Notes: a model not told the origin generated them from the sequence alone. 64,000 bases of DNA from Mesorhizobium sp. M2D.F.Ca.ET.226.01.1.1 (GCF_004022705.2 NZ_RZOY02000016.1:1-64000); one strand, 5' to 3'; shown: positions 51,064-60,786, numbered from the stretch's first letter. Numbers and translations are program-made.

Positions 51064-52383
51064 ATGAGCGAGATTACAAGCTCACGCCGAGGCTGGGCAT
51101 TGAGGATTGCGTCCGCATCCATTGCGCAGGGTAATGAGCGTTTTGTTGCCGGCGCGGTCCGCCTGCTGAATATTGGTCTGCGGTTCGGCACTCTGTTTAC
51201 ACGATTTCTGTTCGTATTTTTCCTGGCCAGGTACGTCGATCCGAAATCGGTCGGATATTACGGCCTTTTCACCGCCACGGTCATCTACGGCCTCTATTTG
51301 GTTGGCCTTGACTTCTATATCTTCGCTTCGCGCGAGATCCTGCAAGTCTCTGACGATCAGCGAGGGGCTATGCTGAAAGGCCAATTGGCTTTGTGCGGCC
51401 TTCTTTACGTGTTTGTCCTGCCTCCGGTTGTCTTGATCTTGAAGGGCGAGGGCTGGTCAGCCTCGCTGCTATGGTGGTTCGTTCCAATTCTGGCACTGGA
51501 GCATTTCAACCAGGAGGTCTCGCGTCTTCTCATCGTGCTGTCGGACCAGGTCGCCGCGAGCGTAACCCTGTTCGTGCGGCAGGGCAGTTGGGCAATCGCG
51601 GCCGTGGTCGTGATGATCGGATTTCCAGGAAGCCGGAATCTGGACGTGATCATGGCCCTTTGGGCGTGCTCGGGCTTAGCTGCGGCAGCATTGGGTGTTT
51701 GGAGAGTCAGGCAACTTCCGATAGGCGGCTGGTCAAGGCCAGTTGATTGGCGCTGGGTTCGAAAAGGGATCTCGGTCAGCGCGGCGTTCCTGGTTTCAAC
51801 TCTCGCCTTGCGTGGCATCCAGACCGCCGATCGATATTGGATGGAGGATCTTGGCGGAATAGAAGCGGTGGGTGCTTATGTGTTGTTCCTTGGCGTCGCG
51901 GGAACGCTGATGGTCTTTCTAGATGCGGGGGTGTTTTCGTTCAGCTACCCGGCATTGATCAGCCACAGCCACAAGCGCGAGTACGAGCTTGCCCGCACGA
52001 CGGTTCGGCAGATGTTTTTCCAGACGTTAGCTGTTTCTGTTGCCTTTGGATGTGTCAGTTGGGTGGCGTTGCCTTACCTGCTCGGTTGGGTGGGCAAGAC
52101 AGTCTATCTGGACGCGCTTGATTTGTATCCATGGGTTGCAGTTGCAGCGATCGTCAACGCTGTGGGTATGGTGCCTCACTATGCTCTCTATGCCCGCGGG
52201 TGCGACAGGCCCATCATCTACAGTCACATCGCCGCATTACCGGTATTTATCGGATCCACTTGGTGGCTCGGCAAAACCCACGCCGAACTGGCCGTTCCCA
52301 TTGGAATGACGATCTCGTTCACGCTGATCCTCATCTGGAAAGCGATCGCCTACGGCCAGCTCGATAGAAACAGATCGCGCTAA
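51064..52383 (+). CDS. Wzx-like polysaccharide flippase
   Basis: A 439-residue protein with about twelve hydrophobic helices, of the MATE/PST oligosaccharide flippase type. The start FRFGTLFTRFLFVFFLARYV and YYGLFTATVIYGLYLVGLD are typical. It should flip lipid-linked repeat units across the inner membrane. ATG directly follows the stop of the sugar transferase, so they are coupled. A Wzy polymerase is not seen in the window. Confidence 0.85.
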   Translation: MSEITSSRRGWALRIASASIAQGNERFVAGAVRLLNIGLRFGTLFTRFLFVFFLARYVDPKSVGYYGLFTATVIYGLYLVGLDFYIFASREILQVSDDQRGAMLKGQLALCGLLYVFVLPPVVLILKGEGWSASLLWWFVPILALEHFNQEVSRLLIVLSDQVAASVTLFVRQGSWAIAAVVVMIGFPGSRNLDVIMALWACSGLAAAALGVWRVRQLPIGGWSRPVDWRWVRKGISVSAAFLVSTLALRGIQTADRYWMEDLGGIEAVGAYVLFLGVAGTLMVFLDAGVFSFSYPALISHSHKREYELARTTVRQMFFQTLAVSVAFGCVSWVALPYLLGWVGKTVYLDALDLYPWVAVAAIVNAVGMVPHYALYARGCDRPIIYSHIAALPVFIGSTWWLGKTHAELAVPIGMTISFTLILIWKAIAYGQLDRNRSR

Positions 52384-52422
52384 AATCAACGGTTTAGCAA
52401 TGCTCAAATACGGTCGTCCCCT

Positions 52423-53583
52423 ATGATCCGCTATGGCCAACAAGATATTACGCAGGCTGACATCGATGCCGTTGTGGATGTTCTTAAATCAGTCAATCTA
52501 ACCCAAGGTCCCAATATTCCGAAATTTGAGCAAAGTGTGCTTGCGCACACGGGAGCCCGTCATGCGGTGGCCGTCAACAGCGCCACCTCAGCACTTCACA
52601 TCGCTTGTCTGGCGCTGGGGCTCGGGCCGGGTGACCTTCTCTGGACAACGCCGAACACCTTCGTGGCCTCGGCGAATTGCGCGCTTTATTGCGGGGCTCA
52701 AGTGAGCTTCGTGGACGTCGACCCGCGCACTTATAACCTCTGCCCCAGGGCTCTGGAGGAAAAGCTTATTGAAGCCGAAAAGGTTGGCCGTCTGCCCAAG
52801 ATTGTGGTGCCGGTACATCACACAGGCCAGCCATGCGACCTGGAAGCCATTCACGACCTAGGTAAAAAATACGGCTTCAAGATCATCGAAGACGCCTCGC
52901 ACGCTATCGGCGCTCGCTACAAGGGGGAGCCGGTTGGAAACGGGCGATACAGCGACATCGCGGTGTTCAGTTTTCATCCGGTCAAAATCGTCACAACCGC
53001 TGAAGGCGGGATGGCGTTGACCAACGACGATGAACTGGCAACACGTTTGGGCCTGTTGCGAAGCCACGGCATCACGCGAGAGGCTTCGCTCATGACTCAG
53101 CCAATGGACGGCCCCTGGTATTATCAACAGGTGGCTCTTGGCTACAACTACCGCATGACGGACATGCAAGCTGCGTTAGGCGTGAGTCAAGTTGCCCGCC
53201 TGACCCAGTACGTGAAGAGGCGCCATGAGATCGCCGACCGCTATAGCACGCTCCTGGCCAATCTGCCGCTGACGCTGCCATGGCAACACCCAGACAGCTA
53301 TTCCGCATATCATTTGTATGTGATCCGGCTGCAGCTGGAGAAGATAGGCGCGTCGCATCTGGAGGTTTTCGAGGCACTGCGCGCCAAGGACATCATGGTC
53401 AATCTGCATTACATCCCGGTGCACACCCAACCCTATTACCAGATGATGGGCTTCCGGAACGGCGACTACCCAGAGGCTGAGCGCTACTACCGAGAGGCCA
53501 TCAGTATCCCCATGCACCCTGCGTTGACCGACGCGGACCAGGACTTCGTGGTTAAGGTGCTACGCGAGGCCATGGGGCTGTGA
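52423..53583 (+). CDS. pseC: UDP-4-amino-sugar aminotransferase of pseudaminate synthesis
   Basis: A 386-residue PLP enzyme of the DegT/DnrJ/EryC1/StrS family. It shows QQDITQADIDAVVDVLKS, AVNSATSALHIACLALGLG, EDASHAIGARY and the lysine in FHPVKIVTTAEGG (K188). PseC transfers an amino group to UDP-2-acetamido-2,6-dideoxy-beta-L-arabino-hexos-4-ulose. The call rests on family pattern and on the four pse genes that follow. Its stop overlaps the next start by four bases. Confidence 0.9.
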   Translation: MIRYGQQDITQADIDAVVDVLKSVNLTQGPNIPKFEQSVLAHTGARHAVAVNSATSALHIACLALGLGPGDLLWTTPNTFVASANCALYCGAQVSFVDVDPRTYNLCPRALEEKLIEAEKVGRLPKIVVPVHHTGQPCDLEAIHDLGKKYGFKIIEDASHAIGARYKGEPVGNGRYSDIAVFSFHPVKIVTTAEGGMALTNDDELATRLGLLRSHGITREASLMTQPMDGPWYYQQVALGYNYRMTDMQAALGVSQVARLTQYVKRRHEIADRYSTLLANLPLTLPWQHPDSYSAYHLYVIRLQLEKIGASHLEVFEALRAKDIMVNLHYIPVHTQPYYQMMGFRNGDYPEAERYYREAISIPMHPALTDADQDFVVKVLREAMGL

Positions 53584-54281
53584 GGCTCGCTGTAATCCCG
53601 GCGCGAGGGGGATCGAAACGCATCCCGCGCAAGAATATCCGCACCTTTGGTGGGCTGCCGATAATCGCATGGTCGATCCGCGCGGCCATACAAAGCGGCT
53701 GTTTCGACCATATCATCGTCAGCACGGACGATGCTGAGATCGCCGAAGTGGCAAAAGAATGCGGCGCCGAAGCGCCTTTCCTGCGCCCGGGCGACCTTTC
53801 TGACGATCACACAGGAACCGTTCCCGTCGTGGCGCATGCCATCCGATGGTTCGCGACGGAGGGGGCTGCTGCCAAAGAGGTCTGTTGCCTCTACGCCACC
53901 GCGCCATTTGTGCGGGCGAGCGATCTGCGACAAGGTTTGGACATGCTTCGGTCGACGGAAGCCGACTTCGCCTTCTCGGTGACGAGTTACGCCTTTCCGA
54001 TCCAAAGGGCGTTGCGCATCACCGGCGGCCAACGCGTGGCGATGTTCCAACCGGAGCATCTTGGGACCCGCTCGCAAGACCTCGAGGAGGCCTGGCACGA
54101 TGCGGGTCAATTCTACTGGGGCCGCTCCGAGGCTTGGCTCAAAAACAAGCCCGTGTTCGGGCAAGGTAGCGTCCCAGTGTTGTTGCCACGTCATCGTGTG
54201 CAAGACATCGACACACCCGAGGACTGGGAGCGGGCGGAATGCATGTTTCGGATCCTGAGCCCGGAACCAGGACCGGAATGA
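53580..54281 (+). CDS. pseF: Pseudaminic acid cytidylyltransferase
   Basis: A 233-residue CMP-sugar synthetase, GTG start overlapping the pseC stop in a GTGA junction. It has IPARGGSKRIPRKNIR, STDDAEIAEVAKECGA, and the C-terminal QDIDTPEDWERAE. It activates Pse5Ac7Ac (or a related derivative) as CMP-Pse. The gene order pseC-F-G-H-I supports the substrate. Confidence 0.93.
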   Translation: MRLAVIPARGGSKRIPRKNIRTFGGLPIIAWSIRAAIQSGCFDHIIVSTDDAEIAEVAKECGAEAPFLRPGDLSDDHTGTVPVVAHAIRWFATEGAAAKEVCCLYATAPFVRASDLRQGLDMLRSTEADFAFSVTSYAFPIQRALRITGGQRVAMFQPEHLGTRSQDLEEAWHDAGQFYWGRSEAWLKNKPVFGQGSVPVLLPRHRVQDIDTPEDWERAECMFRILSPEPGPE

Positions 54282-54310
54282 CCCAAGATGCTCTGCGGTA
54301 ATTAAAACCC

Positions 54311-55399
54311 GTGCAGATCGCCTTTCGAACCGATGCCTCGATCGAGATTGGCACCGGCCATGTCATGCGTTGTCTCACGCTGGCTGACGCGCTGCGGGAG
54401 CGCGGGGCAGAATGCCTATTCATCTGCCGCCTGCACACTGGCCATCTTATGGATTTGATAGCAGAGCGTGGCCACAGGACCGTTGCGCTGCCAAGGCCTC
54501 CTGCGGACGCGACGCTGACGCATGGGGCGCCAGCCCATGCCTACTGGCTGGGGACGGATTGGGCAACAGATGCCCAAGAGACGCACCGAGCCATTGGGTC
54601 TGCGGACTGTCTGGTCGTGGATCATTACGGGCTCGACCGCCGCTGGGAGGAAGCGCTGCGTTCTGCCTGTGAATATCTGATGGTGATCGACGACTTGGCT
54701 GATCGCCCCCACGATTGCGATCTGTTGCTCGACCAGAGCCTTGGCCGCACGAAAGAGGACTACGACAGCCTCCTGGGCGCCGATGCCGTCACATTGCTCG
54801 GACCGGAATATGCGCTACTGCGGCCTGAGTTTGCCGAGCTGCGCGCAGCGAGTCTTGCTCGTCGGGTTCAACCTAAACTCGAACACCTGCTCCTAACTAT
54901 GGGTGGTGTGGACAAGCAAAATGTCACTGGCCTTGTGCTGGATGCGCTCGACGAGGGTACCTTACCTTCTACTTTGCGCATCACAGTCGTCATGGGACCG
55001 CAAGCGCCGTGGAAGGACGCGGTGCGGATCCGTGCGGAAGCAATGCGGTACTCGACTCAGGTTCTGGTTGGCGTGAGCGACATGGCGCGGTTGATGTCCG
55101 AAAGCGACCTTGCTGTCGGGGCGGCAGGAAGCACGTCCTGGGAACGCTGCTGCGTGGGCTTGCCCAGCTTCGTTTTTGCGCTCGCGGACAACCAACATTC
55201 AGTGGCCTCGGCCCTGCAGGTCTCGGGCGCCGCCGTCGCTGTCGGGAATCCCTCGCAACTCGTTTCGGTACTGGAGGAGCGCTTCGTGTCAGGGACGATC
55301 GGTGAGTTTCTCTTCGGCCTAAGCAAAGCAGCCGCTGCGATTACAGACGGAGAGGGCGTTAGCCGGGTCGCCGACCGCATGGTGGAAGAATATGTCTGA
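54311..55399 (+). CDS. pseG: UDP-2,4-diacetamido-trideoxy-altrose hydrolase
   Basis: A 362-residue protein with GTG start. The N-terminal FRTDASIEIGTGHVMRCLTL contains the catalytic histidine (H17). The C-terminal half has GAAGSTSWERCCVGLPS, the UDP-binding region of this GT-B-like hydrolase. It removes UDP from UDP-2,4-diacetamido-2,4,6-trideoxy-L-altrose. It overlaps pseH by eight bases. Confidence 0.93.
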   Translation: MQIAFRTDASIEIGTGHVMRCLTLADALRERGAECLFICRLHTGHLMDLIAERGHRTVALPRPPADATLTHGAPAHAYWLGTDWATDAQETHRAIGSADCLVVDHYGLDRRWEEALRSACEYLMVIDDLADRPHDCDLLLDQSLGRTKEDYDSLLGADAVTLLGPEYALLRPEFAELRAASLARRVQPKLEHLLLTMGGVDKQNVTGLVLDALDEGTLPSTLRITVVMGPQAPWKDAVRIRAEAMRYSTQVLVGVSDMARLMSESDLAVGAAGSTSWERCCVGLPSFVFALADNQHSVASALQVSGAAVAVGNPSQLVSVLEERFVSGTIGEFLFGLSKAAAAITDGEGVSRVADRMVEEYV

Positions 55400-55919
55400 C
55401 CCGATCGTTCGGGCGATGATGGCTGACGATCTGCCAATGGTGCTCGCATGGCGAAATCATTGGGACGTGCGTCGTTTCATGTTTACCCAGCACGAGATTG
55501 GCCTGGAGGAGCACCGGAATTGGTTTTCCCGGTCGACCAATGAGGCTACACGCCGGTTGCTCATAGTCGTGGATAGAGAAGCACCTATCGGCTTCGTCCA
55601 ATTCGACAATGTCGCTGACGCCGGAGCGTCGAACTGGGGATTTTATACTGACCCGAACGCAGCGAGAGGAACCGGGAAAATGCTCGGTTTCGCGGCGTTG
55701 AAATATGCCTTTGGCGAATTGAATCTGCATAAGGTTTGCGGCCAGGCAGTGGATTTCAACACGGCCTCTATCGCGCTGCACGAACGCTTAGGTTTTGTTC
55801 GGGAAGGCGTATTGCGGGAGCAACAACGGATCCAGGGGGCCTATCGCTCCCTCGTCTGCTTCGGCTTGCTCAGAAGCGACTGGAGTCAATCGATGAAACC
55901 TGTTGGAGAACCCAGTTGA
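55392..55919 (+). CDS. pseH: Pseudaminate-pathway N-acetyltransferase
   Basis: A 175-residue GNAT protein. HWDVRRFMFTQHEIGLEEH and FYTDPNAARGTGKMLGFAAL show the acetyl-CoA loop, and LNLHKVCGQAVDFNTASIAL is the later GNAT strand. It should acetylate the 4-amino group produced by PseC. It overlaps pseG at its start and pseI at its end. Confidence 0.88.
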   Translation: MSDPIVRAMMADDLPMVLAWRNHWDVRRFMFTQHEIGLEEHRNWFSRSTNEATRRLLIVVDREAPIGFVQFDNVADAGASNWGFYTDPNAARGTGKMLGFAALKYAFGELNLHKVCGQAVDFNTASIALHERLGFVREGVLREQQRIQGAYRSLVCFGLLRSDWSQSMKPVGEPS

Positions 55920-56974
55920 GCTGTATCCAGATCGCCGGGCGCCGGATCGGGCCGGGTGAGCCCCCTTATGTCATTGCCGAATTGTCCGCCAATCATAACG
56001 GCAGCATCGAAACGGCCCTGCACCTTGTGGAGGAGGCCAAGAAGGCCGGGGCAGATGCCGTCAAGCTGCAGACCTATAAGCCCGATACGATCACGCTTGA
56101 TTGCACGGGGGAGGAGTTCCGCATCGACGGCGGCTTGTGGGACGGGCGCACACTCTATGATCTCTATGAAGAAGCGCATATGCCGTGGGACTGGCACAAG
56201 CTCCTCTTCGACCGTGGCCGCGAGCTCGGCGTTACGATCTTCAGCTCGCCTTTCGACAACACGGCGATTGATCTCCTGGAAGACTTGAATGCGCCGGCTT
56301 ATAAGATCGCCTCCTTCGAAGCTGTTGATTGGGCGTTGATCAAATACGCAGCCAGCACCGGCAAGCCGATGATCATCTCGACCGGGATGGCGGATGCAGA
56401 GGAAATCCACGAAGCGATAGAGGCAGCGCGTGAGGGCGGCTGCAGCGAATTAGCAATTCTGCACTGCGTCAGCGGCTACCCTGCACCAGCCGATGACTAT
56501 AATCTGCAGACCATACCCGACATGATTGAGCGCTACGGACTGGTCACAGGCCTTTCTGATCATACGCTGGACAATACCACCGCCATTGCCAGTGTGGCTT
56601 TGGGGGCTTCGATCATTGAAAAGCACTTCACCCTTAACCGCGGCGGCGGCGGTCCGGACGACAGCTTCTCACTAGAGCCTGCCGAACTGGCGGCGTTGTG
56701 TGCCGGCACGAAAACGGCTTGGAAGGCGCTCGGCAAGGTCGACTATGGACGCAAATCGAGCGAGCAGGGGAACGTGAAGTTCCGCCGGTCGCTCTACTTT
56801 GTACGGGACCTGAAGGCAGGTGATGTCATCACTCGAGACAGCATACGCAGTGTGCGACCAGGCTTTGGGCTTGCGCCTAAAAATCTCGAAGCGGTATTGG
56901 GCCGTCAGGTCACTCAGGACGTTCATTCCCCGACAGCAGTGCGCGCTGAGCTGATTGGCTGGCAGGCGAAATGA
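55916..56974 (+). CDS. pseI: Pseudaminic acid synthase
   Basis: A 352-residue enzyme with TTG start in a TTGA overlap and GGAGAA eight bases upstream; the longer open frame is the shadow of pseH. It has PYVIAELSANHNGSIETAL, KLQTYKPDTITLD, LYEEAHMPWDWH, STGMADAEE and KHFTLNRGGGGPDDSFSL of the NeuB family in its PseI form. A C-terminal SAF domain lies around residues 285-350. It condenses the diacetamido sugar with phosphoenolpyruvate. The next gene starts inside its stop (ATGA). Confidence 0.94.
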   Translation: MSCIQIAGRRIGPGEPPYVIAELSANHNGSIETALHLVEEAKKAGADAVKLQTYKPDTITLDCTGEEFRIDGGLWDGRTLYDLYEEAHMPWDWHKLLFDRGRELGVTIFSSPFDNTAIDLLEDLNAPAYKIASFEAVDWALIKYAASTGKPMIISTGMADAEEIHEAIEAAREGGCSELAILHCVSGYPAPADDYNLQTIPDMIERYGLVTGLSDHTLDNTTAIASVALGASIIEKHFTLNRGGGGPDDSFSLEPAELAALCAGTKTAWKALGKVDYGRKSSEQGNVKFRRSLYFVRDLKAGDVITRDSIRSVRPGFGLAPKNLEAVLGRQVTQDVHSPTAVRAELIGWQAK

Positions 56975-58434
56975 ACATTCTGCTTCTCTCGAACAGCGCG
57001 CCGAAATACTTTCATTTTTTCAATGCGCTCGCGGCGCGGTTCCGCAACGACGGAGCCACCGTGGCGGTCGCGGTAGACAGCGCATTTTCTCGCAAGGAGA
57101 ACGGCCTGGATTCGGCGGGTTTCGCCGCAGTTTATGACTTCTCGTCCTTTTTTGCGAACCATAAGGTGGATTTCGACATCCTAGAACGCTATTCCGGCTA
57201 TAATTTGAACTCTGCCTTACTGTCGGACTTCGAGCGTGCGCAGACCTATGGCATCTGGGGCAATAGTGCAGACCTCGACTTTTTTGATCGGCTAAAAAGT
57301 GCGTTACTTACGTTTTTCGAGAGGATATTTGAAAAGCACGGGACGGAACTCGTTCTATATGAGAATGTTTCCAATACGTTTGCACACTTCGCGCTGTTCG
57401 TAGCCCAGGAACGGCGAGCCGTTTATATTGGTCTAGGGGCATCTCGGCTGCCAGGCCGGTTTTCAGTTTCTGGGGATCCCTTGGCAGATGACTCTATTGA
57501 GAGAAATTTTGCAGCGATCCGAGGTGGCTACAAGACGGTGGAACCAGATGTTCACCGCTGGGTGAAGGACTACATCGCCAACATCGAGACGATCGTTCCC
57601 GATTACATGAAAATCAATGGCCTGGAACGTATCGCCTTGATCAAGCGGTACTTTAGGCGCGACCGACTTGCCAGGATCAAGGCGCTCCTACGCCACGTCT
57701 CCGACAGTCGGACCAATTCGTTCCAGATCGGTAATCCCCTGCGCACACATACAAGCCTCTTTCTGCGCAATGTCCGTCGACGTCTCAAAGCGGGCACCGT
57801 TCGCGGCATGTATCAAAAGGCCGTAGCGGGAGAACGATTTCTTCTGTACCCGATGCACTTCCATCCCGAAGCCTCTACGTCGATCCTCGCTGGAGCCTAC
57901 CTCGACGAGTATGAGGTGATCCGTAACATTGCCTTCAGTCTGCCTGAAGGCACCCGCTTGTATGTCAAGGATCATATTAGTGCCTGGGCATATCCCACGC
58001 TCGATTTCTACAGGCGTATTCGGTCTCTGCCGAATGTCAGGTTGTTAGGGCCGCATGAGCCGACAAAGGAGCTGATCAAATCGTCTGTAGGGGTTATCAC
58101 CCTCACCAGCACTGTTGGCTACGAGGCGCTTCTGCTCAAAAAGCGCGTTTTTCTGTATGGCCGTGTGTTTTATGAATTCCACAAGGGCGTGGTCCCGATA
58201 GCAAACCCCGCCAACCTCCGCCGTATAATCTCGGGCGGCCTGGCCTCGCCAATAGGCTGGGACGATCAGTACAATCATGATTTCGTCTGTGCCTATTGGC
58301 TGTCGACGTTGCCGGGAACACTCAATCTTATGCTGGACCGTGTGCCAGCGGCTCAAGCTGCTGAGCATATCTACCGAGAATTGCTAAAGGCCGGGTTATT
58401 GCACGGTCTGGCAGCGATAAAGAGCGCAGCTTAA
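56971..58434 (+). CDS. Capsule-type glycosyltransferase (PF05159-like), possible Pse transferase
   Basis: A 487-residue protein coupled to pseI by an ATGA junction. It shows YPMHFHPEASTSILAGAYLD, YVKDHISAW and GVITLTSTVGYEALLLKKRV, the blocks of KpsS/KpsC/LipB-like capsule proteins. Members of this group transfer Kdo, a sugar close to Pse in structure. Direct coupling to pseI makes a nonulosonic-acid transferase the best guess. Family by motif; acceptor unknown. Confidence 0.75.
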   Translation: MNILLLSNSAPKYFHFFNALAARFRNDGATVAVAVDSAFSRKENGLDSAGFAAVYDFSSFFANHKVDFDILERYSGYNLNSALLSDFERAQTYGIWGNSADLDFFDRLKSALLTFFERIFEKHGTELVLYENVSNTFAHFALFVAQERRAVYIGLGASRLPGRFSVSGDPLADDSIERNFAAIRGGYKTVEPDVHRWVKDYIANIETIVPDYMKINGLERIALIKRYFRRDRLARIKALLRHVSDSRTNSFQIGNPLRTHTSLFLRNVRRRLKAGTVRGMYQKAVAGERFLLYPMHFHPEASTSILAGAYLDEYEVIRNIAFSLPEGTRLYVKDHISAWAYPTLDFYRRIRSLPNVRLLGPHEPTKELIKSSVGVITLTSTVGYEALLLKKRVFLYGRVFYEFHKGVVPIANPANLRRIISGGLASPIGWDDQYNHDFVCAYWLSTLPGTLNLMLDRVPAAQAAEHIYRELLKAGLLHGLAAIKSAA

Positions 58435-58504
58435 AGCGCAACTTTCAAAGTCTACAGCTTACATCTGAAGGCGGCAGTTTGCCGACAACGGCTCTTTTGC
58501 GGAC

Positions 58505-59671
58505 ATGAGCAAGATCAGAGTCCTTTGTGTTGCCGATTTTTATTTGCCGGGCTTCAAGGCGGGCGGACCAATTCGTACGCTTGCCAACATGTGTGAATCC
58601 CTGCGCAGCAACATTGAGTTTTCGATTTTCACAAGAGATCGTGATTTGGGCTCCGACGAGCCGTATCCGGGAGTCCGTATCAACAGGTGGGTGCGCTCGC
58701 CGAACGGTTTGATATACTATGCTGACCCCAAAAAATTCAATGCCGGGCACGTGGCCAAAGCTGCGAAGCTTCACAGCTTCGACGTTTTGTACCTGAACAG
58801 CTTTTTTGGCTATCGATCATCAATTTCGATCTATCTCAAGCAGCGATTGGTCTGGAGAAATGGCGCGAGTGTCTGCATCGCGCCACGTGGCGAATTCTCT
58901 GCAGGCGCGCTCTCGATAAAGAGCTTTAAAAAGAGAATTTATCTGAGCTGCGCCAACCTAGTTGGGCTTTATCGCGATGTGCACTGGCACGCCTCAACCC
59001 TACTGGAAGCTGAAGATATTCAGCGGCAGTTTCCCCATGCGCGGGGCAAAATCCATCTCGCGGCTGATCCGGTGTCCGCGGCAGGTGAAAGCTTTAGTCG
59101 CCTGAAACGTCAGCGAAAAAGGGCGGGCGAATTAAGCATTGCCTTCATATCGCGCATCTCACCTATGAAGAATCTCACAGGCCTCCTCGAGATTCTCTCC
59201 CGAGTGGATCGCAAGATCAAGCTGAGCATTTTTGGCCCTGTAGAGGACCCTGCATACTGGCGGAATTGCCAGACCATCATCAAACGCCTCCCAACCCACA
59301 TCACCGTCGAATACCGTGGAGCGCTCGAGCCTCATGAGGTTTCCGCGACGTTTGCTGCATATGATCTGTTCGCATTCCCCACTCTGGGGGAAAATTTCGG
59401 GCATGTTATCTTTGAAGCTCTGCGCGCCGGCACACCCGTGCTGGTTAGCGATCGGACACCCTGGCGCGCCGTTTCAACCGGCGCAATCACGGTAATCCCC
59501 CTCGTTTCCGTTGACGTGTGGCGACAGCAACTGGCGCGTGCAGCGGACAGGGATGCCGAAGAACAGCGATCACTCGAAAAAGCCGCGCTTGAATTCGCCA
59601 ACCGCTACGCCGCAACCGACGAGGCGCGATCGGACACTCTCAAAATGTTCCGTTCCGTTGCAGCCAATTGA
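58505..59671 (+). CDS. GT4-family glycosyltransferase
   Basis: A 388-residue GT-B protein. It shows FYLPGFKAGGPIRTLANM at the N-terminus, PRGEFSAGALSIKSFKK, IAFISRISPMKNLTGLLEIL and FPTLGENFGHVIFEALRAGT, with the EX7E-type glutamates. It should transfer a sugar from a nucleotide donor to the lipid-linked repeat unit. The donor is not defined. Confidence 0.9.
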   Translation: MSKIRVLCVADFYLPGFKAGGPIRTLANMCESLRSNIEFSIFTRDRDLGSDEPYPGVRINRWVRSPNGLIYYADPKKFNAGHVAKAAKLHSFDVLYLNSFFGYRSSISIYLKQRLVWRNGASVCIAPRGEFSAGALSIKSFKKRIYLSCANLVGLYRDVHWHASTLLEAEDIQRQFPHARGKIHLAADPVSAAGESFSRLKRQRKRAGELSIAFISRISPMKNLTGLLEILSRVDRKIKLSIFGPVEDPAYWRNCQTIIKRLPTHITVEYRGALEPHEVSATFAAYDLFAFPTLGENFGHVIFEALRAGTPVLVSDRTPWRAVSTGAITVIPLVSVDVWRQQLARAADRDAEEQRSLEKAALEFANRYAATDEARSDTLKMFRSVAAN

Positions 59672-59689
59672 AATAGAAAAGGACTTTCG

Positions 59690-60718
59690 ATGTTCACCGG
59701 CAAGACCCTCCTCATAACCGGCGGTACTGGCTCCTTCGGAAATGCTGTTTTGCGGCGGTTTCTGGATTCTGACCTGGCTGAAATCCGCATCTTCAGCCGG
59801 GATGAGAAGAAGCAGGACGACATGCGGAAAAAATACAACAATCAAAAGCTTAAGTTCTATATTGGTGATGTTCGCGACTACCAGTCGGTCCTCAACGCCG
59901 TGCGGGGCTCCAATTTCATTTATCACGCTGCCGCACTCAAACAGGTGCCTTCGTGCGAATTCTACCCGCTTGAGGCCGTCAAAACTAATGTCCTGGGAAC
60001 TGAGAACACCTTGGAAGCGGCCATAAACTCCGGTGTGGAGCGTGTGATCTGCCTGAGCACAGACAAGGCCGTATATCCGATCAATGCAATGGGCATCAGC
60101 AAGGCGATGATGGAGAAGGTCATCGTCGCCAAGTCGCGATTGAGCAACAATACCGCCATATGCGCTACCCGATACGGCAATGTGATGGCCTCCCGCGGCT
60201 CGGTGATCCCGTTGTTCACCAACCAAATTCGCGCGGGCCAGCCGATCACCATCACCGATGCTGCCATGACGCGTTTCATGATGACACTGGATGACGCGGT
60301 CGACCTGGTGCTCTACGCTTTCCAGCATGGCAATCCCGGTGAGATCTTCGTGCAGAAGGCGCCGGCGGCCACGATTGAGACCCTGGCTAGAGCGCTTACG
60401 GAGCTTCTGGGCGCTCCCGACCATCCAATTAGGATAATAGGTACGAGACACGGTGAGAAACTATTCGAAGTCCTGCTCAGCCGAGAGGAAAAAGTGGCGG
60501 CCCAGGACCTCGGTAACTACTACCGGGTTCCGCCAGATTTGCGCGACCTGAACTATGGGAAATTCTTCGAGCAGGGTGAGATCGAGATTTCGGAATCGAC
60601 CGACTACAATTCACACAACACCACAAGGTTGGGTATCAAAGAGATGCAGTCGCTGTTGATGAAGCTTCGGTTCGTGCAAGCTATTGTCCGCGGAGAGCAT
60701 GTTGAGCCAGAAGAGTGA
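59690..60718 (+). CDS. UDP-GlcNAc 4,6-dehydratase/5-epimerase (CapE/FnlA/WbjB type)
   Basis: A 342-residue extended SDR enzyme. It shows GGTGSFG (residues 11-17), SRDEKKQDDMRKKYNN, KFYIGDVRDY and the catalytic STDKA. The active site has MGISKAMMEK, an MxxxK in place of YxxxK, which is typical of CapE/FnlA rather than PseB. The C-terminus NYYRVPPDLRDLNYGKFFEQ is a further family marker. The product is UDP-2-acetamido-2,6-dideoxy-beta-L-arabino-hexos-4-ulose, also the PseC substrate. It lies 18 bases after the GT4 gene. Confidence 0.93.
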   Translation: MFTGKTLLITGGTGSFGNAVLRRFLDSDLAEIRIFSRDEKKQDDMRKKYNNQKLKFYIGDVRDYQSVLNAVRGSNFIYHAAALKQVPSCEFYPLEAVKTNVLGTENTLEAAINSGVERVICLSTDKAVYPINAMGISKAMMEKVIVAKSRLSNNTAICATRYGNVMASRGSVIPLFTNQIRAGQPITITDAAMTRFMMTLDDAVDLVLYAFQHGNPGEIFVQKAPAATIETLARALTELLGAPDHPIRIIGTRHGEKLFEVLLSREEKVAAQDLGNYYRVPPDLRDLNYGKFFEQGEIEISESTDYNSHNTTRLGIKEMQSLLMKLRFVQAIVRGEHVEPEE

Positions 60719-60786
60719 GCCGAAGGCGACCATATAAGACTCTGCGGTCCATTTAGCGCTATTGCTCAGCGCTCACCAGAAAGACG

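Noticed and set aside
55736..55915. N-terminal extension of pseI upstream of 55916
   Set aside because: The extra 60 codons overlap pseH in another frame and lack family similarity; TTG 55916 has a ribosome site and a TTGA overlap.
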